A DNA stretch of 64,000 nt from Apostichopus japonicus. Lineage: Eukaryota; Echinodermata; Holothuroidea; Aspidochirotida; Stichopodidae. Each line of letters begins with the position of its first letter. Positions within the stretch are counted from its first letter, which is position 1. Under the pieces are notes generated by a model. That model worked only from the letters and a program-made list of their open reading frames with translations, was not told the DNA's origin and did no database searches. The DNA is taken from positions 2,668,001 through 2,732,000 of the forward strand of contig NC_092566.1 in assembly GCF_037975245.1 (NCBI RefSeq). The letters run 5' to 3'. Positions 52,224-64,000 of the stretch are shown here, piece after piece. A program made the position numbers and the translations under genes.

Positions 52224-53894
52224 TGCTTCCTTTACTTCAATATGCCTCCGTTTCTGAACAGTTCAAAACTATACAATAACTTGTGAAAAATTAATTTCAA
52301 GAGTTAAAACAGACTCTAAAAGAACATCTTTCTCGGGATGCTACTTAGGAGTAGAAATGTCAAGTTTTTCTCTAAAAATAACCTCCCATCATATTCCTTC
52401 TTTTTAATATATATAAAATATATATATTCCTGAAATATCTATCAATCAACATATCCCAGCTATCATTAAAACTAATACCTCCCTAAATGTCAAATCCAAA
52501 GTATCCTAGCATCCTTGACATTAGCTTCTTACTTCTTTTAGCTGGAGAGTTTATCGAGCAAGATTTCAAGACTAATCTGTGTCAGTTTAACTAATGCATC
52601 ACGCAGAGCTCGTTCTAATGTACAGTATAATTAACTTCCCCATAAAATACAACCACCTGAAACGAACCTTTATGATTCGGTTTGATGATATTAGTTTAAT
52701 AACAGTTAGGATGTCAATAGAAGGTCATTAGTAACACCCGATCCTTGTGATGATCTTGTATGGACACTAGAGCTTATAAAATGCCTTCTCTTTTCGATGT
52801 GTGCTCACACAATAATGATGTAGGGGTCATTTTTTTTCAACTGTATACGATTATATTTAAGCTAATTGCAGCATACCCCCACCCCCATCCATTAGGTACA
52901 TTAAGCTAACCTTTGTACGTCATCCACAGTGCATTTATAAAATGCCTCTATTCCTATCATCATAAACCTGGCAGTTCACTATTTACACACAATACACATT
53001 CCCTTGTAATAGTACAATACACATGAGTGATAATAAAGGGAAAATATGAATGGAAAGAAGGAAGTTAGCGTGCTCTTGCAAAGAAACTATCAACTTTAAA
53101 CGGTTCACAATTAGTACACAATATGGTTTATTTTTTTAAGAAAAAGAACAAAATTTGTAATGATGATTCTGGTAAGAAGATGAATCAGAAAATTATTCTT
53201 TGTAATTAAAAAACATTATAAAATCATTTGTCATCATCGTCATCATGAATACATAAAAACAAGGAGGTGAAGGAGGGAGGACTGAAGAAGCAAGACTTTT
53301 ACAAGCAGTCCTGATTTTACAAAGGCAGTCCTCCTTTTACAAAGGCAAGGAATATATAGAACATGGAGATTATATTGCAATGATCTGTTCCTGGAGTAAG
53401 GATTTATATCTCCTAATGGTATCCCAGTACTCTCCAAATGATACCAGATGTGAAGACTACATATCTGGTGAGTGACAAGACTGGGCCAGGCCTGGGGGGG
53501 GTGGGGGGGTACGATCAGTTGACTACAGTCTTGGGGACAATTATGGAAATATTGGATAAACAATAATGCATTCTCATTTGCAAGATATACTTAAGGGAAA
53601 TTGAGGACTTCAACACAGTGCCCTGTGAATATCTGTCCCCAATACCTGGCATGGTTGTTCATGCCCCTGGACTGGGTATAGACAATCTTCAACTGGTGGT
53701 TCTCAAAATATGTAGTCCGACAAGAAGATACTACCCCATGCAAGTTGCATATTGTGTAATCACATTATTTTGAATATATATATATATATATCTGTCACTC
53801 CCATACCATCAAATGTTATTACAAACAGATCTTGTTCAACAACACAATGGACATGACTGTCTGGATTGCCTGCGATGAAGAGGTCCAGGCTGTC

Positions 53895-54105
53895 AAAATG
53901 TCTTTCTCTTAAATATGACCTAAAATGACCTTTGACCTCTACAACAGCAACAATAGGGTTCTTGAAATCACTTAGGTGGATCCACATACCATGTATGAAA
54001 ATTAAACCATCAAGCACTCTTTGAGTTATCCTGTGTACAAGCCAAGGATATCACATAGCCAGACACTCGCACACATCACATCCATTCCCTTCGGCAAGAA
54101 AAATC
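53895..54105 (+). repeat. Dispersed repeat, copy 3, with perfect DR1 motif
   Basis: Same block order as the copies at 24955 and 37265, with TGACCTTTGACCT at 53926-53938, AACAATAGGGTTCTTGAA, CACTTAGGTGGATCCACATA, and GAGTTATCCTGTGTACAAGC. The reverse complement AGGTCAAAGGTCA is a perfect DR1 nuclear-receptor site. Between exons f and g of the coiled-coil gene. Confidence 0.7.
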
Positions 54106-54839
54106 GATCAGAACCCAAGTTTTACCGACATAAGTTGCAATTTTTTTCAATTTCAATCTTAAATCACTACCCATGAAGTCACCAGGGTAGAAATATAATG
54201 AACGCTGACACAGAAAACACAGAAAAGAAAGAGTTATTTTTGTGATTAACTAGATTACAATGAGAAAATGAATGAGAGTATTACAGTCTGACAAGATGTA
54301 GAAAAGTAGGGCTCTAATCTTGAAAGGAAAGTTAACAAATATGAAATAATTTAAACTAGTTCATGAATGTTAAAGTTAGAGACATTTAAATAATTGATGG
54401 GGCGAGCATAGGTGAAAAAAAGAGCAGAAAACAAGTCAAGCAGACAGGGAAGTGCAACATTTGATGTATTAGAAAAGAAAAAAGAAGCAATATTTAGGAT
54501 AAAAAGTGAAACCAAATGATAAAAGGTCATTCAAGCAGACAAGAGAGCCACCGGTTGGCCATTCTAATAAATCTTACTGTTATATGAGAAATGCCGAAAA
54601 TGAGAAAGCAGAACATTGTGGGGGAGTTAGAAAACATATCACAACATCAGTGATACTATAGTTCAACTCTGATACAATGTCACTCAATACTGCTTAACAG
54701 AGATATATATTATAGATGAAACTTGGGTCAGGAAGACATCTTTTCTGATCAATTTGTACCGAACACTAATGGTATCTGCCAGATTTGGACAAATTTCTTT
54801 TATTGGGTGGGGGTGGGATGTTTTAGCTGACCAGGGGTA

Positions 54840-55215
54840 TCCCACATGACCTCTGACCTTACAATCATCAACATCATTACTCACCCATCTTCACTGTAAC
54901 CAGGTTGAAATCATATCACACAAAAAGCCTAGGAGAAGCCCTTTTTAACAATTTTCCTGCTGTGACCTTTTTTTTGCCACCAAATGACCTTTGACCTGAA
55001 ATTAAGTACACATTTTTCGACCCATCATTTCCTGATCACTATGACCGAGTTAGATCAAAATTAAAGAGAAACCTTCTAGAAGGAGTAGACTTTATAACAT
55101 TGTCTAATGACCTTTGACCTAAATATTAAAGTACAAGTTTTGTGACCCACCAAACTGCTGATCACGTTGACCAAGTTTGTATCAAATGCAACATAAACCT
55201 TCTGACGAGTTGGCA
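54840..55215 (+). repeat. Tandem, diverged about 125-bp units with DR1 motifs
   Basis: Three diverged units each contain a TGACC-TTGACCT block (about 54843, then perfect at 54985-54997 and 55108-55120). The later two are followed by a CGACCCA/TGACCCA block and TGATCAC--TGACC-AGTT. The unit is related to the TGACCTTTGACCT dispersed repeat nearby. Confidence 0.65.
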
Positions 55216-55344
55216 GGGTTTCATGTGCTTTACACATTGTTTGACTGTCTCATATCATGAAAAATATAGGAAGAAGATTAAACTGCTGCTTTTAAAGACA
55301 CATTGATTCACATGGAAGGGTGCATCACTGCATGCTACACAAAC

Positions 55345-55473
55345 CTGAGTAGGTGCGTTAGGTGAAGAAGAAGCGTTTGCGGCAAGAGAAGACTTGAGCA
55401 AGTTCAACCTGTTCCTCAGAGACTCAACTCTGACAAATTTAAAACTGAAGGTGTTGTGAAGCAAGCTGGACCA
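55345..55473 (-). CDS. Unrecognised coiled-coil protein, exon f
   Basis: This 129-base exon (43 codons, phase 0 at both ends) encodes residues 134-176, starting WSSLLHNTFSFKFVRVESLR and ending in an Ala/Ser/Pro-rich stretch. The acceptor chosen (TTAATTCTCGTTCAG) has a good pyrimidine tract. A nearer CAG at the FKFVRV end was rejected because its phase would create a stop. The donor is the weaker GTTTGT. RVESLRNRLNLLKSSL is a probable helix. Confidence 0.62.
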
Positions 55474-57287
55474 CTGAACGAGAATTAAAGAAAAAGTTGG
55501 AAGATGAAGGGAAAAAAACAAAAACAAAAACAAAAACAAATTGAACTTGGACTGATTAGAGGAAAATGCCTGTTAACAAAACACAATTGGTTTCATGAGT
55601 GCAGGAAATACTGTTAAAGGCAAAGGCATGGGAAGGATATTTCCTTGCTTGTGACAGCAGTTTCCCAATCAAACTTGGCAATTTGTTTTACTAAAATCTG
55701 GCTGCAAGCTGCATGGAACTTACATATTACAATAAGTGGCTTCCTACAAATATTTACAAAGAACCGAGATGTCAACCACTCTCCTGGCTTAGTTTCCAAC
55801 CGTTAATAATAAGTTACCTATGTTTATGACAGACATAATTTTGATCATCTTAGTTGCCATTGTAACTACAAAATTTACTAAAACCTTCAAAGCTGCATTT
55901 TGTGTTGAATTCCCTAAAATTTGGTGGCTCTATATGCAACCAATTAAACATATAAATGAACAATAAACATTACATTAAAGTTTGTAGGACACAACATTTT
56001 CTGTGTTGGACTAAATGGTTAATACGTTGCTAATAAGGGATGGCCATATGACTGCAAATAAAATTTAGTTCGATTTGGGGTAAGTTGAACAGAGCTCTCC
56101 AGCGTTCCCACTGAGGTCCTAATGTGTACATTAATGTTTACTAATGTTTACTTATCTCTAAAGCAAAGTAACACTGTCGTGTGATATCACTCACTAGCAT
56201 GCCAACACACCAGATGATCTTGCAAAGAGACGCCAGTTTGGCCGAACAAGAAAAGTAATTCAGAAAACACAGGTGTTAAGGTGCTTAAACATGATTAGTT
56301 TGACTTGAGATTTTCTGAAACATTTCAATAACGCTTCACTAGTTATGAATGATATTGTATATATACTAGCACTGATCAAGTCATGTAATCATTATGATCT
56401 GCTATTGTAAGCCCAGCTCGTTAAATATTCCGGACCTAGACATCACTGATATGACAGTGACCTCTGTTGACCTTTGGGTGTAGCTGGAGAGCCCCATTAT
56501 GGGCAAATAATACATTATTTGATCAGAATTGCTAAAATGTTGCAACCCAATGCATTTATGCAGCTTAAAGAGGGGTCATCACAGCCCGACATTTGACCCC
56601 ACGACCTATATAAAAATGTACCCCTTGTTTATCCTGGATGAAGTTTATCTGCCAATCTATACCTATAAGGAAATGCAAGCTGCAAATGCCTGGTACCGGT
56701 GCAGACTACTTGGTGAATAGGTTGCTAGGGTAGTTGCAAGCTGTGAGTAGCACATGAAAGCATTTTTAATTTAGTGTAGAAATTAAGCATAAGCCCTTGG
56801 TTTACCGATGGTATGAGACATCCAGGAGGGAAACCAGTTACTCACAAGACACGGTTCACTGAGGACAGTTGGTTTTATGATGCTGATTAATATTAAGGGT
56901 TTTACACAATTTACCCACTTAACCGTATACATAGCTGAACTGATGAGTAATATACTTGGTGATTTTTGAAAGAGATTTCGAGCAAAGCAAACAGTAGCAT
57001 AGTATACTATTTTAAATGTTTATTACTGCAAAAAAAAAGATGTTTAATGGGAAAATTTAAAATTCACAAATACATTATTTACGAGGTATTCCCAGCATTG
57101 AAAATATCAAATAATAATATATTTTACATGTATTTCTGAGATATAATTATATGCAGGTGTGGCAAGAAATCCAGCATCGAAAATATCAAATGATAACATA
57201 TTTTAAATCAAAGAAATGTCAGTAGAGAATCTACTGTCATTTCACCATGTTTTTTGTAAAACTAATAAACTGATTCCTCCTCCCCAA

Positions 57288-57352
57288 CCCTCCCTATATT
57301 CCCCACCCCTCCCTATATTCCCCACCCCTCCCTATATTACCTCACCCATTTC
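57288..57352. repeat. 19-bp pyrimidine-rich tandem repeat
   Basis: Three copies of CCCTCCCTATATTCCCCAC, the last diverged. In the intron between exons e and f of the coiled-coil gene. Confidence 0.85.
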
Positions 57353-57905
57353 TATATTCAGAATATATAGTCAGAAAATGGCTTTAAAATATAGCAAGTT
57401 TCTTTTCACTCTCTAAGTGAGAAGAAGATAACATAAGATAAGATGCCAAAAACAAACCAAAAAAAGTGCCACCAATCTGCCATGAAGTGATGTGTCCAAC
57501 CTTTGGTTGCCACAAACACCTTGTGTATTGTTTGCAAGCATGGAATGTTGAAACAAGATCCAGTGTATGATTATCCATGTTAGTGACATATATATTTCAA
57601 AACAACATATATATTGTTTCATAAAAAATTCTTTTGCTGTAAAACTAAGGCAAAACCTTTCTTCACTTTGTGTTAAGTTTGGGGCACCCAAGAAAACTTT
57701 ACAGTATAGAAACCTACTGTATTGTTGTCAACTCAGATTTAATCTTTCACTCAGTTATAAAAGAACTTTCATGTCAATGTCCTGTTTGATACTATCGTCA
57801 TTTTTTCGTGAACTGAGTCAAACCCTGTCTCCTGTCATAAATACATAAGTCAGATTAGAGGCAGATTAAACCAGAACAAGGAGAAGAAAGCATATCTGTT
57901 CTTAC

Positions 57906-57992
57906 TGGTTCTGAGGTTCCTTCAGCTGTGTCTTGGTACAGAGCAGGTAGCGGTGAAGGCTCGGTACCCAAGTCTGGTACCAAAAGATTAAC
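57906..57992 (-). CDS. Unrecognised coiled-coil protein, exon e
   Basis: This 87-base exon (29 codons, phase 0 at both ends) has a TTGACAG acceptor and a GTAAGA donor. It encodes residues 105-133, a Pro/Glu-rich linker (VNLLVPDLGTEPSPLPALYQ, then DTAEGTSEP). A second frame is also open, but only this one fits the phase of exon d and of exon f with its Trp start. Being a multiple of three and low in conserved-looking residues, it could be an alternatively used exon. Confidence 0.6.
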
Positions 57993-58380
57993 CTGTCAAG
58001 AAAGGAACATCGTATAAATGGTCAAAACTTAAATGTAATAGTTAGCTAGTTGTACATTTTCTGCAAAAAGTCAGACATTTTTTCTAACAATGCTGTTTCT
58101 CTCATCACCAAAATTAGACTAATTGCCAAGCAATTGCTTTTACTAGAGCAAACAGACAGTTGAATAATCACCTGATTTTAATATAAGAGTGGAATCATTC
58201 CAGCAGAACTGGTAAGAACTGCAATACCAGAATGATAATGAATCGACCTGATGAAGCATTTTCCCAACTGGCAGTCGGTAGTGTGCAGTGGTTCATGACT
58301 AAAACTGTAAACTTTTTACCTCAGTAACTAATCACAGGGTGATAAATTTGCAAGCGACGGCAAACAGCCGCTGTGTGTAT

Positions 58381-58996
58381 TGATCAGTCGAACAGGAGTG
58401 TGGGGGTCAGAGGTGAGTCTGTGGGTCTCTTCGACTATCAAATATTAGGTCACAACTGCTGAGTTGAGATGGTTCATGATCTGTTGGGCAGTGTTTGGAG
58501 GGTGGGGGGAGGGCTAGGTGAGAGTCCATGAGTCTCTTCAACAATCAAATATTAGATCACAACTGCAGTGTGCAGGAAGAAGGGGGAGGGTCAGTTGTGA
58601 GTCCACAGGTCTCTACCACAATCAAATACTAGGTCACAATTGCTGAGTTGAGATGGTTCATGATCAGTCGGGCAGGGTTTGGAGGGTGGGGGGAGGGGGG
58701 CTAGGTGAGAGTCCATTGGTCTCTATGACAATTAAATACTAGGTCACAACTGTTGAGTTGAGACAGTTCCTGATCAGTCGGGCAGTGTGCCGAGGAAGGG
58801 AAGGGGGGGTCAGGGGTGAGTCCACGGTCTCTACGACAATTAAATACTAGGTCACAACTGCTAAGTTGAGATGGTTTGTGATCAGTCGGGCAGTGTTTGG
58901 AGGGTGGGGGGGGGGACTAGGTGAGAGTCCATGGGTCTCTATAAATACTAGGTCACAACTGTTGAGTTGAGTGGGGTTGTGATCAGACAGAGAGAG
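58381..58996. repeat. G-rich minisatellite with alternating units
   Basis: About six units of 95-110 bp, marked by TGATCAGTCGGGCAGTGT starts at 58381, 58477, 58661, 58771, 58879 and 58980, plus one lacking its start near 58566. Two unit types alternate, one with GTTTGGAGGGTGGGGGGA and one with a GAAGGG/GTCAG core, making a dimeric higher-order repeat of about 200 bp. It sits in the intron between exons d and e of the coiled-coil gene. Confidence 0.93.
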
Positions 58997-59375
58997 GGTT
59001 CTTTGAAACTGACAAAAGAGATATCAAACTTTAAACCAATCAGACACTGAATAAAACATGAGGATATTTATCAATCCACACAACAATCCACATCTTCATG
59101 CACAAATATTCATAAGAAATGTTCTAGTTTTTATGGTTACTTGAGAAGGAATGAGTTCTTTTGTTCATGGAAATACATCTTTCTTCAGGTTATAACCTTA
59201 ATTTGATGCCTAATTTCCCTCTATTATATATGTGAGATAAAAACACCCTACTCCTCCCTTCACTCAAATATGAGCAAACATTTTCCGTCGACAAAAATTC
59301 AAGAGTACATCACAGACATCTAGAAAACTATGACCTAAACCGGATATATGACAAAACTTCTGCTGAATTACTCAC

Positions 59376-59448
59376 TTTTCTTTTGAGCAAAGCAAGAAAT
59401 ATTATAAGAGAGTATTCATTAGCAGTTCCATGGATGACATCAGCAGGG
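59376..59448 (-). CDS. Unrecognised coiled-coil protein, exon d
   Basis: This 73-base exon, with a TTTTCACAG acceptor and a GTGAGT donor, encodes residues 81-104 (PADVIHGTANEYSLIIFLAL, then LKRK). The other two frames contain stops. The sequence reads as a hydrophobic helix closed by a basic KRK cluster. Together with exons a-c it builds a roughly 100-residue all-helical N-terminal region. I considered a CH-like (Hook/NN-CH) or ARM/HEAT-type fold but cannot decide by eye. Confidence 0.7.
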
Positions 59449-60753
59449 CTGTGAAAAGAAAAACAAAGAAAATGATTGACTAAATCACCAAAACAGTAAA
59501 TTCACCTCCTAATATATTATACATTAAATGCCAACATACAATGCCATGCCCACCTCATTCCACCATCTCCACTCCCCCCTTTCCCCCCAACACATTCCTT
59601 GTGCCTCTCACTCATCCTGGTCCCCTCACCCCTCAATGTTAAATGCTATCCTAACCCCTCAATGTCAAATGCTGTTCCCTTCTCATGCTCCTTTCTGCTT
59701 CCCCCAACCTCTCTTGACCCTTCCCCACCTCTCCCTGCACTCACATGTCTTTCCCTCTTCCTGTCTCCCTTGCACTGACACCACTGCCAACCCTACCTCC
59801 CCCCCCCTCCACCCCTCTGCACCCTATCATCCCTCTCTGTAACTCACCCATCTCTCAGACAGAACGGTTTAAATTAACAAATTTCCAAACTGCAGAGTAT
59901 GTTGTAAGTGTGTACTTTATACCACACACACATAAATTATGCTGGTAAAACTTCAAAGATAATATTCATACAGGCTGTCTCTTCTTGGAAATCTAATTTT
60001 AAACAAAGTTAATTCAAGTCGAGTTTGGAAAACACTCTGACATAAATCTTTATTGGAGCTACCTGCAAATTCCAAAGTAACCATGCCATCCCTGATGAAT
60101 TTCAAGTTGACATATTGCTATGGTTACAACATGAAAACTTTGGAACTATGACAAGAAACATTGTTGCCCAGCATTCCCATCCATCAACCTACTAGCCCAA
60201 AGAGATAGTCAAACAATGTTGCCCTAGTTACTGCTCTACTTTATATACTCAACTGAGAAGAATTTGATTTGTTACAAGGAGAAAAACTGGTTCATAGAAT
60301 TATTAAATATTTGAAATATGCAGTATAATCAATGAATTGTAATCTGGATGAAAAGGAATATTAACAAGCCTAATTACTTGATTAATGGAACTTCTGTATG
60401 TATCAAAATAGGTATCATTTTATTCACATCTAACCACTTCATCTCACCCCCACAATCTCATTCTGCAAACCGGGAAAGGGGGGGGGGGGCAGAAGCAGTG
60501 AGTTTGTATATACATGTAAGAGATATAAAGTTCATTCATGGCTTATCAAACTTGTGAATAACCATATAGATTTATGCTTCATTGCACTGTTAAACATATG
60601 AACATTTTTCGAAGAATTAGAGCATTAAATGGAACATATCGGTCTATTTTTTATCTTTTTTGTTTTTTAGTGTTTTGACAATCTCGACCAAAGAAAGTAG
60701 GTTTCAAGAAGAGTGAACATGAAAGCAAAAAACTGAAACTGCATCTTGTTTAC

Positions 60754-60830
60754 CTTAAAAGTGATTTGAGGATTCCCAGGGTCTCTTCCACTGCAATCAG
60801 TGCTGTTGACAACCTTCCAACTGGAGAACT
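60754..60830 (-). CDS. Unrecognised coiled-coil protein, exon c
   Basis: This 77-base exon has a TATTGTCAG acceptor and a GTAAAC donor. It encodes residues 55-79 (SSPVGRLSTALIAVEETLGI, then LKSLL) and leaves AG, which with the first base of exon d makes Ser80. The leucine/alanine-rich heptad-like pattern suggests an amphipathic helix within a helical-repeat or other all-alpha domain. Phase agreement with both neighbours is the main support. Confidence 0.7.
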
Positions 60831-61574
60831 CTGACAATAACAACCAAATATATGCAACTTATATTTGACACAGGAGGCATTTGCAAACATTACATTATAT
60901 TATTAATTTTAATGAATAATTAATTGAATTGATTTCTAATGTGTACATGATGCCACAAAAGTGAGCATTCAATATTTCATGTACGTACTGTATGATATGT
61001 ATATCATCAAAAGTTTCATTTCTGTGCTATGGGATGTTGGGTGCCTTACTGGAGACATGGATTTATACATAATTAACTGTTCATTAACCATAGAAGAAAC
61101 GGTGATATTTCTTAAACATAAATTCACAATTAAGTCCACAAATATATTAAAAACTATCGCACAAACTTTTTGCCACAAAAGGCATGGGTAGGTGGGCCTG
61201 GGGGGGGGGGTGGGGCTAGGGGTGTGCATGCAACATGTCCTCTTTTCTTCAGATAAATTTACCTCAACAGAGAGTAACCCTGCACATATCTGGTGAATAT
61301 CTGTATTTCAGCATATTGTAGTAACACTAGTATTGATGTAGAGACCTAACCATATTGGATTATGCACACATTACATGTCAAAACAGCATGTAAGACGCTG
61401 GTGACATAGTAACTTACCCGACATTATTAATGAATTCTCAAAATCATATAAAACCAGGAGATACGGCCTTTGAAAAACATTAAAATTTTTACTATGATTT
61501 TAGTCTACTGTTTATTTGACAGTTGTGGGTAGAGAGAATTATGACGGCCGGCGGTCATGAGAAGATTAATTTAC

Positions 61575-61647
61575 CTCTTGATCATCCTCAGTGGAGACGT
61601 GACTGTATATTTCTATCAATTCTGCTAGCTTGTTATTTCCTTTGAAA
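61575..61647 (-). CDS. Unrecognised coiled-coil protein, exon b
   Basis: This 73-base exon, with a TTTTGACAG acceptor and a GTAAAT donor, encodes residues 31-54 (FKGNNKLAELIEIYSHVSTE, then DDQE). Only one reading frame is open across it, and that frame needs two bases from exon a and ends in phase 0, matching exon c. The amphipathic LAELIEIYSHV pattern indicates a helix. The 2.2 kb intron before it and the 0.7 kb intron after it show no other convincing exon. Confidence 0.68.
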
Positions 61648-63885
61648 CTGTCAAAATAAAATGCAGAGAACAAATATTAATCTCAAAACTTCCTGATCAG
61701 TTGATTATGGTTTGATGAAACAGATTTCATTTATTAGGAACTCTTGTGATGAATATCTTGTACCATAAATGATGAAAATATCAAAACTTTGAAAACCTTA
61801 CCTATATGCTTCATTAATGTCAAGGGCAAGACATTTTTAAACTAAATGAGGGCGCCAAACCTGCAATCACTTCTCAATATGACTATAGCAGAATGTATTA
61901 AAGAAGACATCTGTAGCTTTTTATCTGATAAAGTTATAAGTGATGAAAAACTCTCTCAAACAGCTGAAGGAAAACTAGCTACGCTTGGAACAAGCCTACT
62001 TTCAATAGTTGTTTTTGAGGAATGTCATTTTTTTCTAAAGGGCTCTCATTTTCTCTTCTTTGTTTTTTTCTTTCCATATTTTTAAGGTAGAATGTTAACA
62101 GTCTTGACACTGACACAATGCAATTACTACACCACTTAAAGAAGTACAATATTTTTTAGATATAACAGAACAAATTTCCTAAACAAAAAATAAACTTAGA
62201 ACAGAAACTAAACGACCTTGCAGCTTCTTTTTTCTTTTCTTTTCTTTCCCTTGATAATTAGAAAATAATCTTCCATCTTCAAATTTTTGGTGAAAAAATT
62301 TAAAAAAAATTTCAGTGACATATATGGTAACATGTTTAAATATTAAATAGTCTTTCACTATCACTTTTATATTTTGTCATTTATGAAAGAAAAATTTTGG
62401 TCACTGCCAAGCAGAAAGTTTCCTACTTAATGTAATGATTTTGAGAATTTAAGTCAAACCATATTAAAATCTTCCTTTAAGTGAGATACACTTTGAAGAG
62501 GTTTTTAACTTCCTTTGAACTCAGCACATAGATACGGCTCTTCCCGCTTTCTATTTTGATTAATACTGCAGAATCTCTAAGCTCGTTGTCTTCTAATTGT
62601 TCAGTGTAATACAATTGTGGTGACTTGAAAGCCTTGGAACCAAACCAGCCAATGTTTATCTTGAAGTGAATCATGTTCGATTAAACAAATACAAACGTGT
62701 GAAGGGCTCCTACAGTACGTGACCTCACTTCCTGTGATTTATAGGTTGCTGTTCATGTATTAGTTGCATTTGGCTTACTCTTCTAACTTTGTACAAAACC
62801 ATGTAATATTCATCCATAATCTGATCTATGTGGTGACCACAATTTGGTAGCACTCCCTATTAGCTAGTTACTTCACATCAATCTAAATACATAACTTTTC
62901 TTTGGCTAAAAACTTAATGGTTTATTGTTTCATTTTCAAACCTTACAAGTTGTTGTATAATTTTGTTTTTGTTCCTGTTGCAATTTTGGTTCTACTGGCA
63001 AAGATAAAGGATGGTAAAAGCAACTCTTTATAATATTTTTTAAATTAATTACCACTACCAAAATGACTAGGCATAAGGATATCGAAACAGTGTGTATTTT
63101 TTGTTCAGAGTGAGGCAACATTGTACTGATTACTAAATCAACCGGTTTGACTTCAGTGTATTGCCTTGTTAATGAGGTCTGGTGTTTGCCAACTGTAAAT
63201 TAACAACTTCTTTGAAGGATTTCTCTGTCCTTGAGAAAATGTTTCATTTAGCTAAAAAAGCCAACAAAAGGCTTAGTGGTTCCTTGCATAGTTTTATATG
63301 AGAAAATTCAATTACATACTGTTACATAAACATGTTCAAGTTTTGATCTGACATGATGTTTCCCTTCCACAGCGTATTGTTGTGTTCTGGTACTCACTAT
63401 GGTGATTTCTACACACTATATTTGAGGCAAGGAATCAAAAGTTGTTCCAACATTATTCAAATGATTGAGTCAGCTCATGATGTGATCTGAACTACAGGAA
63501 TCGCTTCAATACAATTTTCCTTCCTTCTACTTTTGATAACTAGGACACTGTAGCTTCCAGTTTACTTTCATACATAATGAATGAGTCTGTTTGCCTAAGG
63601 GTATGTCTAGTCTTACAGGCCATGTGTGTTTAATTTCTTGAGATTCCTCCCAAGAAGGAAATAAAGTCAAGCTTTAAAAAGTGTTCTTTCTATCAAGTTT
63701 GACTTCAGATGACTCTTTGGGGATAACTTGTCAAACAGAAATCACCTTGAAGCAAATATCGCATCATCATGAAGAAGAAATAGGACGCGAACTTCATAAT
63801 GTTTCTCTTGAAGGTATCGCAAACCAAACACTGGTTATGTTAGTACAATATATGTTGCTGGTTTGTCTCATGAACAGATACTTAC

Positions 63886-63974
63886 TTTGACCATGTCTGC
63901 CACTTTTCATAACAAAGCACCAACACATAGCTTAGGCCTACCACAATGTCACAGCAGATGTTGTAAGGCCTTCC
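63886..63974 (-). CDS. Unrecognised coiled-coil protein, exon a (5'-most visible)
   Basis: This 89-base minus-strand exon lies between an ATTAG acceptor and a GTAAGTATC donor. It encodes residues 1-29 of the visible protein (GRPYNICCDIVVGLSYVLVL, then CYEKWQTWS). The two leftover bases AA join exon b to make Asn30. The middle is hydrophobic and probably forms a buried helix of an alpha-helical N-terminal domain; a single membrane segment is less likely because of the embedded Cys/Asp. In-frame stops lie just upstream of the acceptor, which supports the boundary. Earlier exons must lie beyond the right edge. I do not recognise the family. Confidence 0.6.
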
Positions 63975-64000
63975 CTAATTTGCATTTCAAAAGGAGAGAC

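Noticed and set aside
59528-59948. Pro/Ser/His-rich plus-strand frame
   Set aside because: C-rich intronic low complexity between exons c and d of the minus-strand gene; no splice or conservation evidence.

Overview
This window is animal nuclear DNA. It is AT-rich, and coding is confined to short exons with canonical GT/AG junctions, separated by introns of up to about 24 kb. Transposon relics and minisatellites fill most of the rest. Calcineurin A diverges moderately from the vertebrate proteins, and the repeat content (hAT-type elements, a LINE tail, dispersed repeats with TGACCTTTGACCT) fits a marine invertebrate deuterostome. An echinoderm is my tentative guess; nothing in the window proves it.

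Two protein-coding genes are supported, both on the minus strand and both incomplete. (1) Positions about 6.7-39.6 kb hold the first three coding exons of the calcineurin catalytic subunit (PP2B/PPP3C): exon 1 at 39592-39640 with the start codon, exon 2 at 15749-15946 and exon 3 at 6736-6860. Splice phases join them into 124 residues, ending just after the first phosphatase metal-binding motifs. The rest of the gene lies beyond position 1. (2) Positions 48.4-64 kb hold the last eight coding exons of a large coiled-coil protein. All phases agree, giving 1215 residues and a stop codon. I do not recognise the family. Its 5' end lies beyond position 64000. The two genes are in tandem, with the coiled-coil gene upstream of the calcineurin promoter and an 8.8 kb interval between the last stop and the calcineurin start. 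No functional link is implied.

The non-coding space contains four hAT-like non-autonomous DNA transposons, each with terminal inverted repeats and an exact 8-bp target-site duplication (14394-15328, 18466-20231, 22768-24494, 43217-43571). It also has a LINE 3' end with its short tandem tail (3572-4125), a higher-order 101/95-bp satellite-like array (10963-11700), two further minisatellites (45940-46295 and 58381-58996), and a dispersed repeat carrying perfect DR1 nuclear-receptor motifs. There is a long purine-strand tract near 41.5 kb and several short hairpins. One orphan plus-strand exon-like segment (41705-41792) could belong to an unrecognised transcript. I saw no tRNA, rRNA, CRISPR, prophage or bacterial-type operon.
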